DNA of 11,360 nt from Bacteroidota bacterium (GTDB taxonomy: Bacteria > Bacteroidota > Ignavibacteria > UBA10030 > UBA8401): positions 1 through 11,360 of the forward strand of contig JAVBYH010000380.1 in NCBI GenBank assembly GCA_030824175.1. Direction: 5' to 3'. Position 1 is the stretch's first letter, and every line of letters starts with the position of its first letter. Positions 1-6,969 of the stretch are shown piece after piece. The notes under the pieces were generated by a model. It was not told the origin of the DNA. It ran no database searches and worked only from the letters and a program-made list of their open reading frames with translations. The position numbers and the translations under genes are program-made.

Positions 1-695
1 CGTATCTTCAGGATGCGGGATATGAAACGGAAATTGCCGTGAACGGTGTGGAGGCGCTCGAGAAGGCGAAGCTCTGGAAGCCGGATGTGATCACGCTGGA
101 CATCCTCCTGCCCGTGAAGGACGGCTGGCAGGTGTTGCGCGAACTGAAGGAGCATCCGCTCTGCCGAGAAATCCCCGTCATCATCATCTCGATGGTCGAC
201 GAGCGCAACGTCGGATTCAGCCTCGGGGCCGCGGAATATTTTGTGAAGCCGGTGCAGAAGGATTCGCTGCTCCATGCCCTGAAGCGTGTTGCGGAGAGGC
301 ACCCGAACGTCGCCAATGCGGCGAAGATTCTCGTCATCGACGACGATCACGCGGCCACCGATCTCGTTCAGGTCATCCTCGAGGCGGAGGGCTGCACGGT
401 GCTGAAGGCCAACAACGGCCGCGACGGTCTCGCTTTGGCCGAGAGTCAGCGTCCGGATCTCATTTTGCTCGACCTTGTCATGCCCGAGCTCTCCGGATTC
501 AACGTCGCATACCAGCTGAAGCACAACCTCGCGACGTACACGATCCCCGTGATGATCATGACGTCCATGGAGATCGACGACGAAACGCGGCGCCAGCTCG
601 ACGGCTTCGTCGTCGGACTGATGAAAAAATCAGGATTCACGAAACGCGACCTGCTCAACGAGATCGCCGCGATCAACAACCATCAACTAAAATAA
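1..695 (+). CDS. Tandem receiver-domain protein, 5' truncated (C-terminal part of a response regulator or hybrid histidine kinase)
   Basis: The gene runs in from the left edge; the first complete codon is at position 3. It encodes two CheY-like receiver domains in tandem. The first lacks its beginning, including the acidic pair, but shows the phospho-acceptor Asp at nt 99-101 (ITLDILLP), the switch Ser in IIISM, and the conserved Lys of FVKPV at nt 246-248. The second is complete: acidic cluster VIDDD, acceptor Asp at nt 471-473 (LLDLVMPE), and Thr in IMTSM. Its usual Lys-Pro is replaced by MKKSGF (nt 621-638). It ends at TAA with no output domain, so it is the tail of a hybrid sensor kinase or a stand-alone multi-receiver protein in a phosphorelay. 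Known of the family: Asp phosphorylation changes partner binding. A GTG at 39 is internal to the first receiver and not a real start. The domain calls are secure; the parent architecture cannot be seen. Confidence 0.9.
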   Translation, partial: YLQDAGYETEIAVNGVEALEKAKLWKPDVITLDILLPVKDGWQVLRELKEHPLCREIPVIIISMVDERNVGFSLGAAEYFVKPVQKDSLLHALKRVAERHPNVANAAKILVIDDDHAATDLVQVILEAEGCTVLKANNGRDGLALAESQRPDLILLDLVMPELSGFNVAYQLKHNLATYTIPVMIMTSMEIDDETRRQLDGFVVGLMKKSGFTKRDLLNEIAAINNHQLK

Positions 696-711
696 CCACG
701 CGTTGTTCCTT

Positions 712-726
712 ACCCCCGAAGGGGGT
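712..726. other. GC-rich hairpin between the receiver gene and the small membrane ORF
   Basis: ACCCCC and GGGGGT form a perfect 6-bp stem around a GAA loop, 16 bases after the receiver stop and 10 bases before the next ATG. No T-tract follows on either strand, so it is not a convincing intrinsic terminator. It could cap the upstream mRNA or affect translation of the small downstream gene. Only the symmetry is seen; a function is inferred. Confidence 0.4.
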
Positions 727-736
727 TACAGATATT

Positions 737-868
737 ATGAATGAAATCATTTTCATCGTCCTGGCCGTCATCGTCGTCACGCTCGTCGTCAAGATCGGGT
801 TGAAGATGCTGAAATGGGGGATCATCGCGCTGGCGCTGTATCTCGCGTGGTGGTTCCTCGTCCACTGA
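737..868 (+). CDS. Small two-helix membrane protein (43 aa), hypothetical
   Basis: An ATG at 737 opens a 43-codon frame ending in TGA at 866-868. I do not recognise a family. The protein has a hydrophobic stretch at about residues 4-18 (IIFIVLAVIVVTLVV), a short basic link with three Lys (KIGLKMLK), and a second hydrophobic stretch at about 29-42 ending in aromatic residues (LYLAWWFLVH). This is a typical helical hairpin for the inner membrane. It follows the receiver gene by 41 bases on the same strand, so co-transcription is possible, and it stops 7 bases before the end of the convergent permease gene. A clear Shine-Dalgarno is missing (ACAGATATT precedes the ATG). The composition strongly favours a real membrane peptide, but a chance frame cannot be excluded. 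Confidence 0.5.
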   Translation: MNEIIFIVLAVIVVTLVVKIGLKMLKWGIIALALYLAWWFLVH

Positions 869-875
869 CCACGCG

Positions 876-2117
876 TCACTCGTAGCGCAGCGACTCCACC
901 GGGTCGACGCTTGCCGCCTTGCGGGCGGGGAAGAAGCCCGCGAGGAATCCGATGAGGGTCAGGATGCCGGTGGTCATGAGCATCGTCACCCCCGAGAGCA
1001 CCGGCTTTCCCAGGAACTGCATCGCTCCCTCTTCGGACGGTATCATGAGCACAAGCGATACTACCCCCCATGAGAACAATAATCCTGCGCCTCCGCCGAT
1101 GAATGCCAGCAGCAGCGCCTCGAAGATGAACTGCGCGAGGATGTAGCTGCGCCGGGCGCCGAGCGCCATCTTGATGCCGATCTCCCGCGTGCGCTCCTTC
1201 ACCACCACATACATGATGTTCGCCACACCCACCCCGGCGATGAGGAGCGTCAGGAACCCGATCGCAAAAAGGAACATCGATACACCGAACCCGATCTTGC
1301 GGCTCATCTTCTCCGCCTCGAGAAAATCCCACACCCGGATCGCACGCTCGTCCTCCGGATCGAACCGGTATTTCCGACCCAGCACGCGGTTGATCTCGCT
1401 CTTCACGCGGTCCTGCGCCGCGGGATCGTTCGGACGGATGACGATCGAATTCACATGGTCCCGTCCGTACGTCGTGCGGAACGTCGTGTACGGAATGATC
1501 GCCCGCCAGATGTCGGGACCGTTGTTCATGGAGGTCTGGAGCTTTTTCTGGAGGATGCCGGCGACGACGAACGGGATGTCGTCCACAAGGACGGTCTTCC
1601 CGATGGGATCGACCGTGCCGAAGACCTCGCTGGCGATCCTCGGACCGAGAATGAGCGTCCGGCGCTGTTCGGCGATATCCTTCTCGTTGAGGAAGCGGCC
1701 GTTCGCCGCGGGGTACATCGTGCGCATCACGTCGAAATTCGGATTGACGCCTTCGCACTCGGTGGATTTCACCGTCGCTCCGTACCGGAGTGCGACGCCT
1801 TTTCGGTACTGGGGGCTGATCATCTCGATCTCGGGTATCGCCCTGCGCAGAAGGTCAGCGTCCTCTTCCGTCAGGTCGATCGATCGTCCCTTCGGCAGTC
1901 CCTCGAACGTCTTTCCCGTTTCGCCACCGTAGACGACGATGATGCGGTTGCCCGCGTTCATGAGTCCCTTGAGCATCTGCGTGCCCAGGCCCTCGCCGAA
2001 GGAGAGGAGGAGGATGACGGAGATGGTGCCCCAGGTGATCGCGCCGAGCGTGAGGAGCGCGCGCGTACGGTGCGATCGCATGTCGTGCAGGAATTCCTTG
2101 AAGAGTTCTATCCACAT
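876..2117 (-). CDS. MacB/FtsX-type ABC transporter permease (second in operon)
   Basis: This 413-residue inner-membrane permease belongs to the MacB/FtsX (type VII ABC) family, which drives periplasmic adaptors and outer-membrane channels by mechanotransmission. Layout: helix 1 at about residues 20-40, a large periplasmic MacB-type domain at about 45-272, then helices at about 277-300, 328-358 and 376-396. After helix 2 comes the coupling motif KERTREIGIKMALGARR (residues 307-323), and the C-terminus has the family ending PARKAASVDPVESLRYE. No nucleotide-binding domain is fused: the protein starts directly with helix 1, unlike E. coli MacB (ATPase first). It aligns almost collinearly with the 412-residue permease upstream, so the two may form a heterodimer. 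The start at 2115-2117 lacks a clear Shine-Dalgarno. It is separated from the upstream permease by 95 bases holding an inverted repeat. The substrate is unknown. Confidence 0.93.
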   Translation of the reverse strand: MWIELFKEFLHDMRSHRTRALLTLGAITWGTISVILLLSFGEGLGTQMLKGLMNAGNRIIVVYGGETGKTFEGLPKGRSIDLTEEDADLLRRAIPEIEMISPQYRKGVALRYGATVKSTECEGVNPNFDVMRTMYPAANGRFLNEKDIAEQRRTLILGPRIASEVFGTVDPIGKTVLVDDIPFVVAGILQKKLQTSMNNGPDIWRAIIPYTTFRTTYGRDHVNSIVIRPNDPAAQDRVKSEINRVLGRKYRFDPEDERAIRVWDFLEAEKMSRKIGFGVSMFLFAIGFLTLLIAGVGVANIMYVVVKERTREIGIKMALGARRSYILAQFIFEALLLAFIGGGAGLLFSWGVVSLVLMIPSEEGAMQFLGKPVLSGVTMLMTTGILTLIGFLAGFFPARKAASVDPVESLRYE

Positions 2118-2140
2118 AGTTCAGTCCGATATATTTTTTT

Positions 2141-2216
2141 GTAGGGCGAAATGATATTTCGCCCCGCCGAACGATCGTACGATAGTAGACCGGGGCGAAA
2201 CGCCGTTTCGCCCTAC
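2141..2216. repeat. Composite inverted repeat (two head-to-head copies of the GTAGGGCGA hairpin element)
   Basis: Two copies of the intergenic hairpin element face each other. The left copy is 2141-2164 (stem GGGCGAAAT/ATTTCGCCC, loop GAT). The right copy, inverted, is 2193-2216 (stem GGGCGAAAC/GTTTCGCCC). The 26-base arms 2141-2166 and 2191-2216 are also complementary to each other, with 22 of 26 positions matching; the four differences fall in the centre, where each copy still pairs with itself. The 24-base spacer contains the palindrome ATCGTACGAT (2174-2183). A T-run (2134-2140) abuts the left copy. It lies between the two permease genes, and TAG of the upstream permease (2213-2215) is inside the right copy. 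The layout resembles a REP doublet (REPIN). Confidence 0.85.
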
Positions 2217-3451
2217 ACGCGCAGGCATTCGATGACGTCGAGATTCGCGGCGCGCCGCGCCGGCAGCAGTCCCGCGGCGAGGCCGATCGTCGTGAGCACT
2301 CCCATGGCGATGAACGCCACCTCGAAGGAGAATTCGGGGATACCGACGTACTCCTTGATGGGAATCATTTGGAGCACCTGGATGATCGCGAAGGCGATCG
2401 TGAATCCGATGACCGAGCCGATGCCCATGATGAAGAACGTTTCGGTGAAGAACTGCCACATGATCGTCGAGCGGCGCGCGCCGACGGCGCGTTTGATGCC
2501 GATCTCCTTGATGCGCTCCTGGACGACGACGAACATGATGTTGGCGACGCCGATGCCGCCCACACCGAGCGTGAACCCTCCGATGATGCCGAGGAAAATA
2601 TTGAGAGCGAGGAAGAAGCTCACCGAGAACTTGTCGAACTCGGCCGTATCCCATATGAACACCGCGTCCTTATCCGTCGGATCGAACTTGTATTTCGCCG
2701 CAAGCGCCTCCCGCACGTGCGTGCCGGCCTCCTCCGACTGCATGGGATCCTTCGGCCGGAAGATGATATTGCTCAGATACGTCACGCCGAAGAGCGCGGA
2801 AAAGGTGGAGGCGGGGATGAATATCCGGTCCTGGTCGCGCGAATTGTATGACGACGGCTGTGTTTTTTTCATCATCACGCCGATCACCGTGAACGGCGTC
2901 GACCCGACGAGGATCGTTCGCCCGACCGCATCGGTCTGTCCGAAGAGAAACTCCTTCACCTTGTTCCCGATGACGACGACGCGGCGCCGCTGTGCGACGT
3001 CGTTGTCGTTGATGAACCGTCCGCCCGCCTCGGGGATGATGTTGCGCATGTCGCCATAGATGGGAATGATGCCCGTGACAACGGGGCTGAGAATGTTCTC
3101 GCCGACGCGCACCGGGAGCTGGCCGTTGTTCATGTACTCCGGGCTGATCTCCCTGATTTCGGGCAGCCGCGCACTGAGATAGGTGACATCCTCTTCGGTG
3201 AAGTTCATGCCGCGGCCCGTACCGAATCCGGCGAACGCCTTGGCCGTCCGTCCGGGGAACATGATCGAGATGCTCTCGCCGAGTCCGTGCATGTTGGCCG
3301 ATGTCTGCTTCTTGAAGCCCATGCCGAAAGCGACGAGCACGATGAGTGCAACGGTGCCCCAGACGATGCCGAATGTCGTCAGGAAGACGCGCAGCTTCTG
3401 CGCCCGCAGGTCGGCCGTAAATTCGGCGATGATTGAAAAGAGTGTATGCAT
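2213..3451 (-). CDS. MacB/FtsX-type ABC transporter permease (first in operon)
   Basis: This 412-residue permease is a paralogue of the next gene in the operon. Helix 1 is at about residues 22-43, a periplasmic MacB-type domain at about 45-275, and helices at about 278-305, 333-362 and 376-397. The coupling segment QERIKEIGIKRAVGARR (residues 311-327) would contact the ATPase, and the C-terminal motif is PARRAANLDVIECLRV. No ATP-binding domain is present. The ATG at 3449-3451 lies 12 bases after the adaptor stop, which indicates translational coupling within one operon. Its C-terminus is one residue shorter than its paralogue's and lacks the final YE; the TAG stop is supplied by a hairpin repeat that begins at the last base of the final Val codon. 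This suggests the repeat clipped the original tail. The cargo is unknown; lipoproteins, peptides or macrolide-like compounds are typical for the family. Confidence 0.93.
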   Translation of the reverse strand: MHTLFSIIAEFTADLRAQKLRVFLTTFGIVWGTVALIVLVAFGMGFKKQTSANMHGLGESISIMFPGRTAKAFAGFGTGRGMNFTEEDVTYLSARLPEIREISPEYMNNGQLPVRVGENILSPVVTGIIPIYGDMRNIIPEAGGRFINDNDVAQRRRVVVIGNKVKEFLFGQTDAVGRTILVGSTPFTVIGVMMKKTQPSSYNSRDQDRIFIPASTFSALFGVTYLSNIIFRPKDPMQSEEAGTHVREALAAKYKFDPTDKDAVFIWDTAEFDKFSVSFFLALNIFLGIIGGFTLGVGGIGVANIMFVVVQERIKEIGIKRAVGARRSTIMWQFFTETFFIMGIGSVIGFTIAFAIIQVLQMIPIKEYVGIPEFSFEVAFIAMGVLTTIGLAAGLLPARRAANLDVIECLRV

Positions 3452-3463
3452 AATGGTCCGGGC

Positions 3464-4552
3464 TTAGTCGATCTTCTTCACGGGCTTCTCGTAGACCTCC
3501 TCATTTTCCTTCAGGCCGGAGATGACCTCGACGTTCATCGCGTCGCTCAGTCCGGTCTTGATCGAGCGCTCCTCCTCCTTGCCGGGGCCGAGCGCGAGTT
3601 TCACGAACGCCGAATCGTTGCGGAATGTGACCACGCGTTCGGGGAGCGTCAGGACGTTCGTTTTTTTCTGGATGATGATGCTCGCGTTGGCCGAGTAGCC
3701 GGCGCGCAGCGTCGAATTCTTTCCGCGCGGCACGATGATCTCGATGGGGAACACCGTGGTGTTCTCCTTCTTCACCGCCTTGAGCGAGATCTTCTGAAGC
3801 ACGCCGTGTACGGTATCCGTGGGCAGCGCGCCGATCTTGATCTCCGTGGCCATGCCTTCCACGAGCTTGCCGACGTCGATCTCGTCCACCGTGCCCTTGA
3901 AGATGAGGCGCTGCATGTTCGCCATCTTCATCAGCACCGTGCCTTCCTGGTACGAACTCAGGGGCGTCACCGGATCGCCGACCTCGACCGCCTTGCTGAG
4001 CACATACCCGTCGATCGGCGCCTTGATGATGGATTCGATGTGCGTCGTGCCGATCGTGATGCGCCCGCTTTCAAGCAGCGCGAGCTTCTCCTTCGCGATC
4101 TTCAGATGCAGCTCGGCCTCCTGCGACCGGCGCTGCATGTCCTCGTACTCCTTGTCGGAGATGAGCTGCTTCTTGTAGAGCGATTCCTGGCGCGCCTTGT
4201 CCTTGGCCACATTCTCGACCTGCACCTCGATGAGCTGCACCTGGCGTTTCGCGTCCGCGACCTCGATCGGCGTCGGATCGGGTTTCACCTCGAGCAGCGG
4301 CTGGCCCGCCTTCACGTACGTGCCCGCGTCGGCGAAGATCTTGCTCACGACGCCGGAAATCTTGGACTTGATGGAGATCTCGTTCTCCGGCTCGATCGTC
4401 CCGATGGCGAGCGCCTTGTCGACGATCGTGGCGCGCGTCACCTTCACCTTCGGCAGTTCCTCGGGCTTCGCGCCGGATTTCGAGAACAGGAAAAATGCCG
4501 CCGCGGCAAGGGGAATGACGATGACGGATGAGATGATGATCTTCTTTTTCAT
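3464..4552 (-). CDS. MacA/HlyD-type periplasmic adaptor (membrane fusion protein)
   Basis: This 362-residue adaptor would link the inner-membrane permeases to an outer-membrane TolC-like channel. It has a basic start and one N-terminal anchor (residues 2-24, [16 protein letters not shown]...), a first lipoyl half-motif at about 57-92 ([20 protein letters not shown]), a charged alpha-hairpin at about 93-165, the second lipoyl half at about 170-195 ([18 protein letters not shown]), a beta-barrel at about 215-290, and a membrane-proximal domain to the end. The start at 4550-4552 is chosen because the anchor follows directly and AGGAT lies just upstream; the frame stays open 42 codons further to 4678, but that extension would put 42 non-hydrophobic residues ahead of the anchor. 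It is the first gene of a leftward operon, with permeases 12 bases downstream. No ATPase or outer-membrane partner lies in the window. Family assignment is secure. Confidence 0.93.
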   Translation of the reverse strand: MKKKIIISSVIVIPLAAAAFFLFSKSGAKPEELPKVKVTRATIVDKALAIGTIEPENEISIKSKISGVVSKIFADAGTYVKAGQPLLEVKPDPTPIEVADAKRQVQLIEVQVENVAKDKARQESLYKKQLISDKEYEDMQRRSQEAELHLKIAKEKLALLESGRITIGTTHIESIIKAPIDGYVLSKAVEVGDPVTPLSSYQEGTVLMKMANMQRLIFKGTVDEIDVGKLVEGMATEIKIGALPTDTVHGVLQKISLKAVKKENTTVFPIEIIVPRGKNSTLRAGYSANASIIIQKKTNVLTLPERVVTFRNDSAFVKLALGPGKEEERSIKTGLSDAMNVEVISGLKENEEVYEKPVKKID

Positions 4553-4689
4553 GAGGGATCCTCGTTGGGGGAGTAGTGGATGTTCTGTTTGGTCATACGC
4601 ACGAGACGTGCAAAATGTTGCACGGACAAAATGGTGTGAATTCACGGGCGCGATCCGTGTCCGGAGGGCGCACGGCATCTTGATTTCGA

Positions 4690-4725
4690 AGTTACTTTAT
4701 AGTACATTTATTGTATACAATTTTA
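4690..4725. promoter_or_regulatory. Putative divergent promoter/operator region with palindrome TTGTATACAA
   Basis: The 253 bases between the divergent adaptor and glycosyltransferase genes contain the most AT-rich stretch nearby. A perfect 10-bp palindrome TTGTATACAA lies at 4711-4720. On the + strand, TTACTT (4692-4697) and TATACA (4714-4719) are 16 bases apart, giving a weak sigma-70-like pair for the glycosyltransferase; the palindrome would overlap its -10 box. No equally good pair was found for the leftward operon. Further right, CCGGA/TCCGG (4749-4753/4768-4772) with inner TCCT/AGGA could fold as a leader hairpin. Promoter activity is inferred. Confidence 0.35.
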
Positions 4726-4794
4726 ACCGCCACCGATCGCACACATCGCCGGACGGTCCTTCAGGAATCCGGCGTTCAATCCAAAGCTATCTTC

Positions 4795-4799
4795 AGGAG
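4795..4799 (+). promoter_or_regulatory. Ribosome binding site AGGAG of the glycosyltransferase
   Basis: AGGAG sits 6 bases before the ATG at 4806. It decides the start: the frame is open far upstream to 4197, but that part is antisense to the adaptor gene and crosses the divergent promoter region. Confidence 0.75.
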
Positions 4800-4805
4800 T
4801 TTTTC

Positions 4806-6275
4806 ATGAGCACCATCACGGTCGTACTGCCGTTCAGCGCCGAACCATATTTCGAACAGACACTCCACACCCTGGCCTCGGAGGCCTCCGTCAGGAAGAT
4901 CATCGTCGCACACGACGGGTCGTTCGCCGGCACATTCCCGAAGGCCGAAGGCATGAAGGTCGACTCCATGACCTCGGGAAAAACGCTCAACGCCGTCGCG
5001 GCAAAGCTCTCCACGACGTTCCTCCTGTTCATCACGCAGGCGCAGGAGATGGTGTTCGGGCAGCGGGCGATCGCCCGCTTCGTCGACATCGCGACGCAGA
5101 CGAAGGCCGGCATGGTGTATGCCGACTATTACGACATCAAGAACGGCAGCCGTGCGGAGCATCCGGTGAACGACTACCAATTCGGCAGCATTCGCGACAA
5201 TTTCGAGTTCGGTGCCGTGCTGCTGTTCTCTCGCACGGCCGTGAAGAAGGCGCTCGCGAAATTCGGCAAGATCGATAAGGTGGAACGCGCCGGTCTGTAC
5301 GATCTCCGCCTCAAGGTATCGATCGTCGCGCCGCTCTTCCACATCCAGGAATACCTCTATACGAAGGTCGAATCCGATCTCCGCAAAAGCGGCGACAAGA
5401 TGTTCGATTATGTCGATCCGCGAAACCAGTTCGTGCAGAAGGAAATGGAAGCCGTCGCCACGAAGCATCTCAAGAACATCGGCGCCTATCTGAAGCCGAA
5501 ATTCGCGAAGGCCCCGAAGGCCGCCGGCACGTTCCCCGTCGAGGCGAGCGTCGTCATCCCCGTGCGCAACCGCGAGAAGACGGTGGGCGACGCGGTGAAA
5601 AGCGTCCTCACGCAAAAGACGAATTTCCCGTTCAACATCATCGTCGTCGACAACCATTCCACAGACCGGACCACGGAGATCCTCGCCGGGCTCGCCCAGG
5701 AGGACGCGCGCGTCAAGCACATCATCCCCGAACGCACGGACCTCGCTATCGGCGGCTGCTGGAACGAAGCGGTGATGAGCGACGCATGCGGACGCTATGC
5801 GATCCAGCTCGATTCGGACGATCTCTATATTGACAACGACACCGTGCAGAAAGTCGTCGACACGTTCCGTGCCGGCGGGTATGCGATGGTCATCGGCTCG
5901 TACAAACTCGTCGATGCGAACCTCGAGGAGCTCCCGCCGGGACTCATCGATCACAAGGAATGGACGCCGGACAACGGCCGCAACAACGCGCTCCGCATCA
6001 ACGGCCTCGGCGCACCGCGCGCGTTCAACACCGCGCTCCTGCGCGAGATCGGCCTCCCGAACGTCAGCTACGGCGAGGATTATGCCGTGGCGCTCCGCCT
6101 CTCGCGCCAATACCAGATCGGCCGCATCTACACGCCGCTCTACCTCTGCCGCCGGTGGGAGGGCAACACCGACGCCGCACTGCCGATCGAGAAGATCAAC
6201 CGCAACGACTGGTACAAGGATAAGATCCGGACGATCGAACTCATGGCGCGGCAGATTGCCGCCAAAAAATTATGA
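4806..6275 (+). CDS. Two-domain family 2 glycosyltransferase
   Basis: This 489-residue protein has no signal peptide or membrane helix and is probably cytosolic. It contains two GT-A folds. The C-terminal one (about residues 245-489) looks active: [16 protein letters not shown] at 249-264, nucleotide-binding VVDNHSTD at 280-287, the metal-binding DSD at 336-338 (QLDSDDLY), the acidic GED at 423-425, and an RRW motif near 449-451. The N-terminal one (about 1-200) imitates the same fold ([24 protein letters not shown] at 32-40), but where the DXD should be it reads [11 protein letters not shown], so it is probably non-catalytic. Known of the family: GT2 enzymes transfer sugars from nucleotide donors with inversion; donor and acceptor cannot be told here. 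It has its own terminator, yet sits beside a peptidoglycan-recovery-like cluster. GT2 assignment is strong; the role is open. Confidence 0.9.
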   Translation: MSTITVVLPFSAEPYFEQTLHTLASEASVRKIIVAHDGSFAGTFPKAEGMKVDSMTSGKTLNAVAAKLSTTFLLFITQAQEMVFGQRAIARFVDIATQTKAGMVYADYYDIKNGSRAEHPVNDYQFGSIRDNFEFGAVLLFSRTAVKKALAKFGKIDKVERAGLYDLRLKVSIVAPLFHIQEYLYTKVESDLRKSGDKMFDYVDPRNQFVQKEMEAVATKHLKNIGAYLKPKFAKAPKAAGTFPVEASVVIPVRNREKTVGDAVKSVLTQKTNFPFNIIVVDNHSTDRTTEILAGLAQEDARVKHIIPERTDLAIGGCWNEAVMSDACGRYAIQLDSDDLYIDNDTVQKVVDTFRAGGYAMVIGSYKLVDANLEELPPGLIDHKEWTPDNGRNNALRINGLGAPRAFNTALLREIGLPNVSYGEDYAVALRLSRQYQIGRIYTPLYLCRRWEGNTDAALPIEKINRNDWYKDKIRTIELMARQIAAKKL

Positions 6276-6308
6276 CCAACATGAACGATCCTCGTCATAC
6301 GTAATGCG

Positions 6309-6357
6309 GAGGGATGCATGAGCCCGTGGCGCACGCATCCCTCTTTTGTTTTTTTTT
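6309..6357 (+). terminator. Intrinsic terminator after the glycosyltransferase
   Basis: GAGGGATGC (6309-6317) pairs perfectly with GCATCCCTC (6335-6343) in a 9-bp stem. The 17-base loop may hold a small GCC/GGC helix. A T-tract, TTTTGTTTTTTTTT (6344-6357), follows at once. It lies 33 bases after the glycosyltransferase stop and would separate that gene from the acetyltransferase and later genes. Confidence 0.85.
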
Positions 6358-6381
6358 GTAGGGCGAAATGATATTTCGCCC
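6358..6381 (+). repeat. GTAGGGCGA hairpin element, copy 3
   Basis: GTA is followed by the 9-bp stem GGGCGAAAT/ATTTCGCCC with loop GAT. It is identical over 24 bases to the copy at 2141-2164 and is also preceded by a T-run, here the tail of the terminator. It pairs with the next copy 47 bases downstream. Confidence 0.9.
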
Positions 6382-6404
6382 AGCCGTTGTTTGTTTTGCT
6401 TTTT

Positions 6405-6427
6405 GTAGGGCGAGATTCATCTCGCCC
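6405..6427 (+). repeat. GTAGGGCGA hairpin element, copy 4
   Basis: GTA is followed by stem GGGCGAGAT/ATCTCGCCC with loop TC, preceded by TTTTT and followed by ATG (6428-6430). Relative to copy 3 the stem differs by a compensated A-T to G-C change. The trailing ATG is in frame with the acetyltransferase and could mislead start prediction. Confidence 0.9.
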
Positions 6428-6438
6428 ATGTCTTTCAC

Positions 6439-6445
6439 GAAAGGA
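6439..6445 (+). promoter_or_regulatory. Ribosome binding site GAAAGGA deciding a GTG start
   Basis: GAAAGGA ends 6 bases before GTG at 6452. In-frame ATGs at 6428 (end of copy 4) and 6368 (inside copy 3) lack a comparable site and lie within or at the edge of repeat sequence. Confidence 0.6.
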
Positions 6446-6451
6446 TTCGCC

Positions 6452-6946
6452 GTGACATACCGCGAGTGGACCGATACTGATTTCGCCCCCGTGCAGCATG
6501 TGCTGCTTGCGACGTGGCTCGACGCGTACGCGTCGTTCATTCCCGAGACGGACATCCGCGCGTATTTCGCCGCGACATATTCAGTCGAAAAACTCACGGC
6601 ACTCCTGCTCTCGCCGACCTCGAAGGGGTATGTGGCGGACGAGAACGGCGAGATCGTCGGTTTCGAACGCCTCCAGTACGACGAGAAGGAAAACAGGCTG
6701 TACGTCGCGTCCGTCTACGTGCTTCCCGGGCAGCAGGGCAAGGGGATCGGCCGGCATCTGCTCGGTCTCGCCGAGGAGGAGGCCCGCCGATTGCACCTCG
6801 ACCGCATCTGGCTCGGCGTCATGACGCAGAACACACCCTCCGTGGAATGGTATAGGAAGATCGGCTTCGTCTTCCCCATGGAGGAGCCGTTCACGATGGG
6901 AGGTACCGTCGTCCGGCATCTCATCGGCTATAAATTACTCGCATAA
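6452..6946 (+). CDS. GNAT family N-acetyltransferase
   Basis: With the GTG start the protein is 164 residues, the usual size for a single GNAT domain. It opens with the family-like VTYREWTDTDFAPVQ and carries the acetyl-CoA pyrophosphate loop in motif A, VYVLPGQQGKGIGRHLL (residues 88-104; Q94-Q95-G96-K97-G98-I99-G100). Motif B follows with NTPSVEWYRKIGFV (127-140), where Tyr134 is in the place of the usual general acid. Enzymes of this superfamily acetylate amines of small molecules, antibiotics or protein termini; the substrate cannot be read from sequence. The gene follows a terminator and two hairpin repeats and lies 23 bases before the DUF4922 gene, so those two are probably co-transcribed. 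No clear promoter was seen at 6358-6451. An ATG start at 6428 would add eight residues. Confidence 0.88.
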   Translation: MTYREWTDTDFAPVQHVLLATWLDAYASFIPETDIRAYFAATYSVEKLTALLLSPTSKGYVADENGEIVGFERLQYDEKENRLYVASVYVLPGQQGKGIGRHLLGLAEEEARRLHLDRIWLGVMTQNTPSVEWYRKIGFVFPMEEPFTMGGTVVRHLIGYKLLA

Positions 6947-6969
6947 CATCCAACGAAAGTATTTCCAGC

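Noticed and set aside
712..726. ACCCCC-GAA-GGGGGT as an intrinsic terminator of the receiver gene
   Set aside because: The stem is strong but no T-tract follows on either strand, so it is listed only as a hairpin.
673..1758. A 361-codon - strand frame shifted relative to the second permease
   Set aside because: Arg/His-rich, overlaps the real permease frame, and its end reads through the small membrane gene region. No family features.
3446..4531. Long + strand open frame opposite the adaptor gene
   Set aside because: His/Leu/Arg/Asp-rich shadow of a GC-rich gene with no recognisable domain; the - strand encodes a complete adaptor.
4197..4805. Upstream extension of the glycosyltransferase frame
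   Set aside because: It is open but antisense to the adaptor gene and crosses the divergent promoter region; AGGAG before ATG 4806 marks the start.
4776..6110. Long - strand open frame opposite the glycosyltransferase
   Set aside because: Shadow composition and no motifs, whereas the + strand has GT2 motifs and a good ribosome site.
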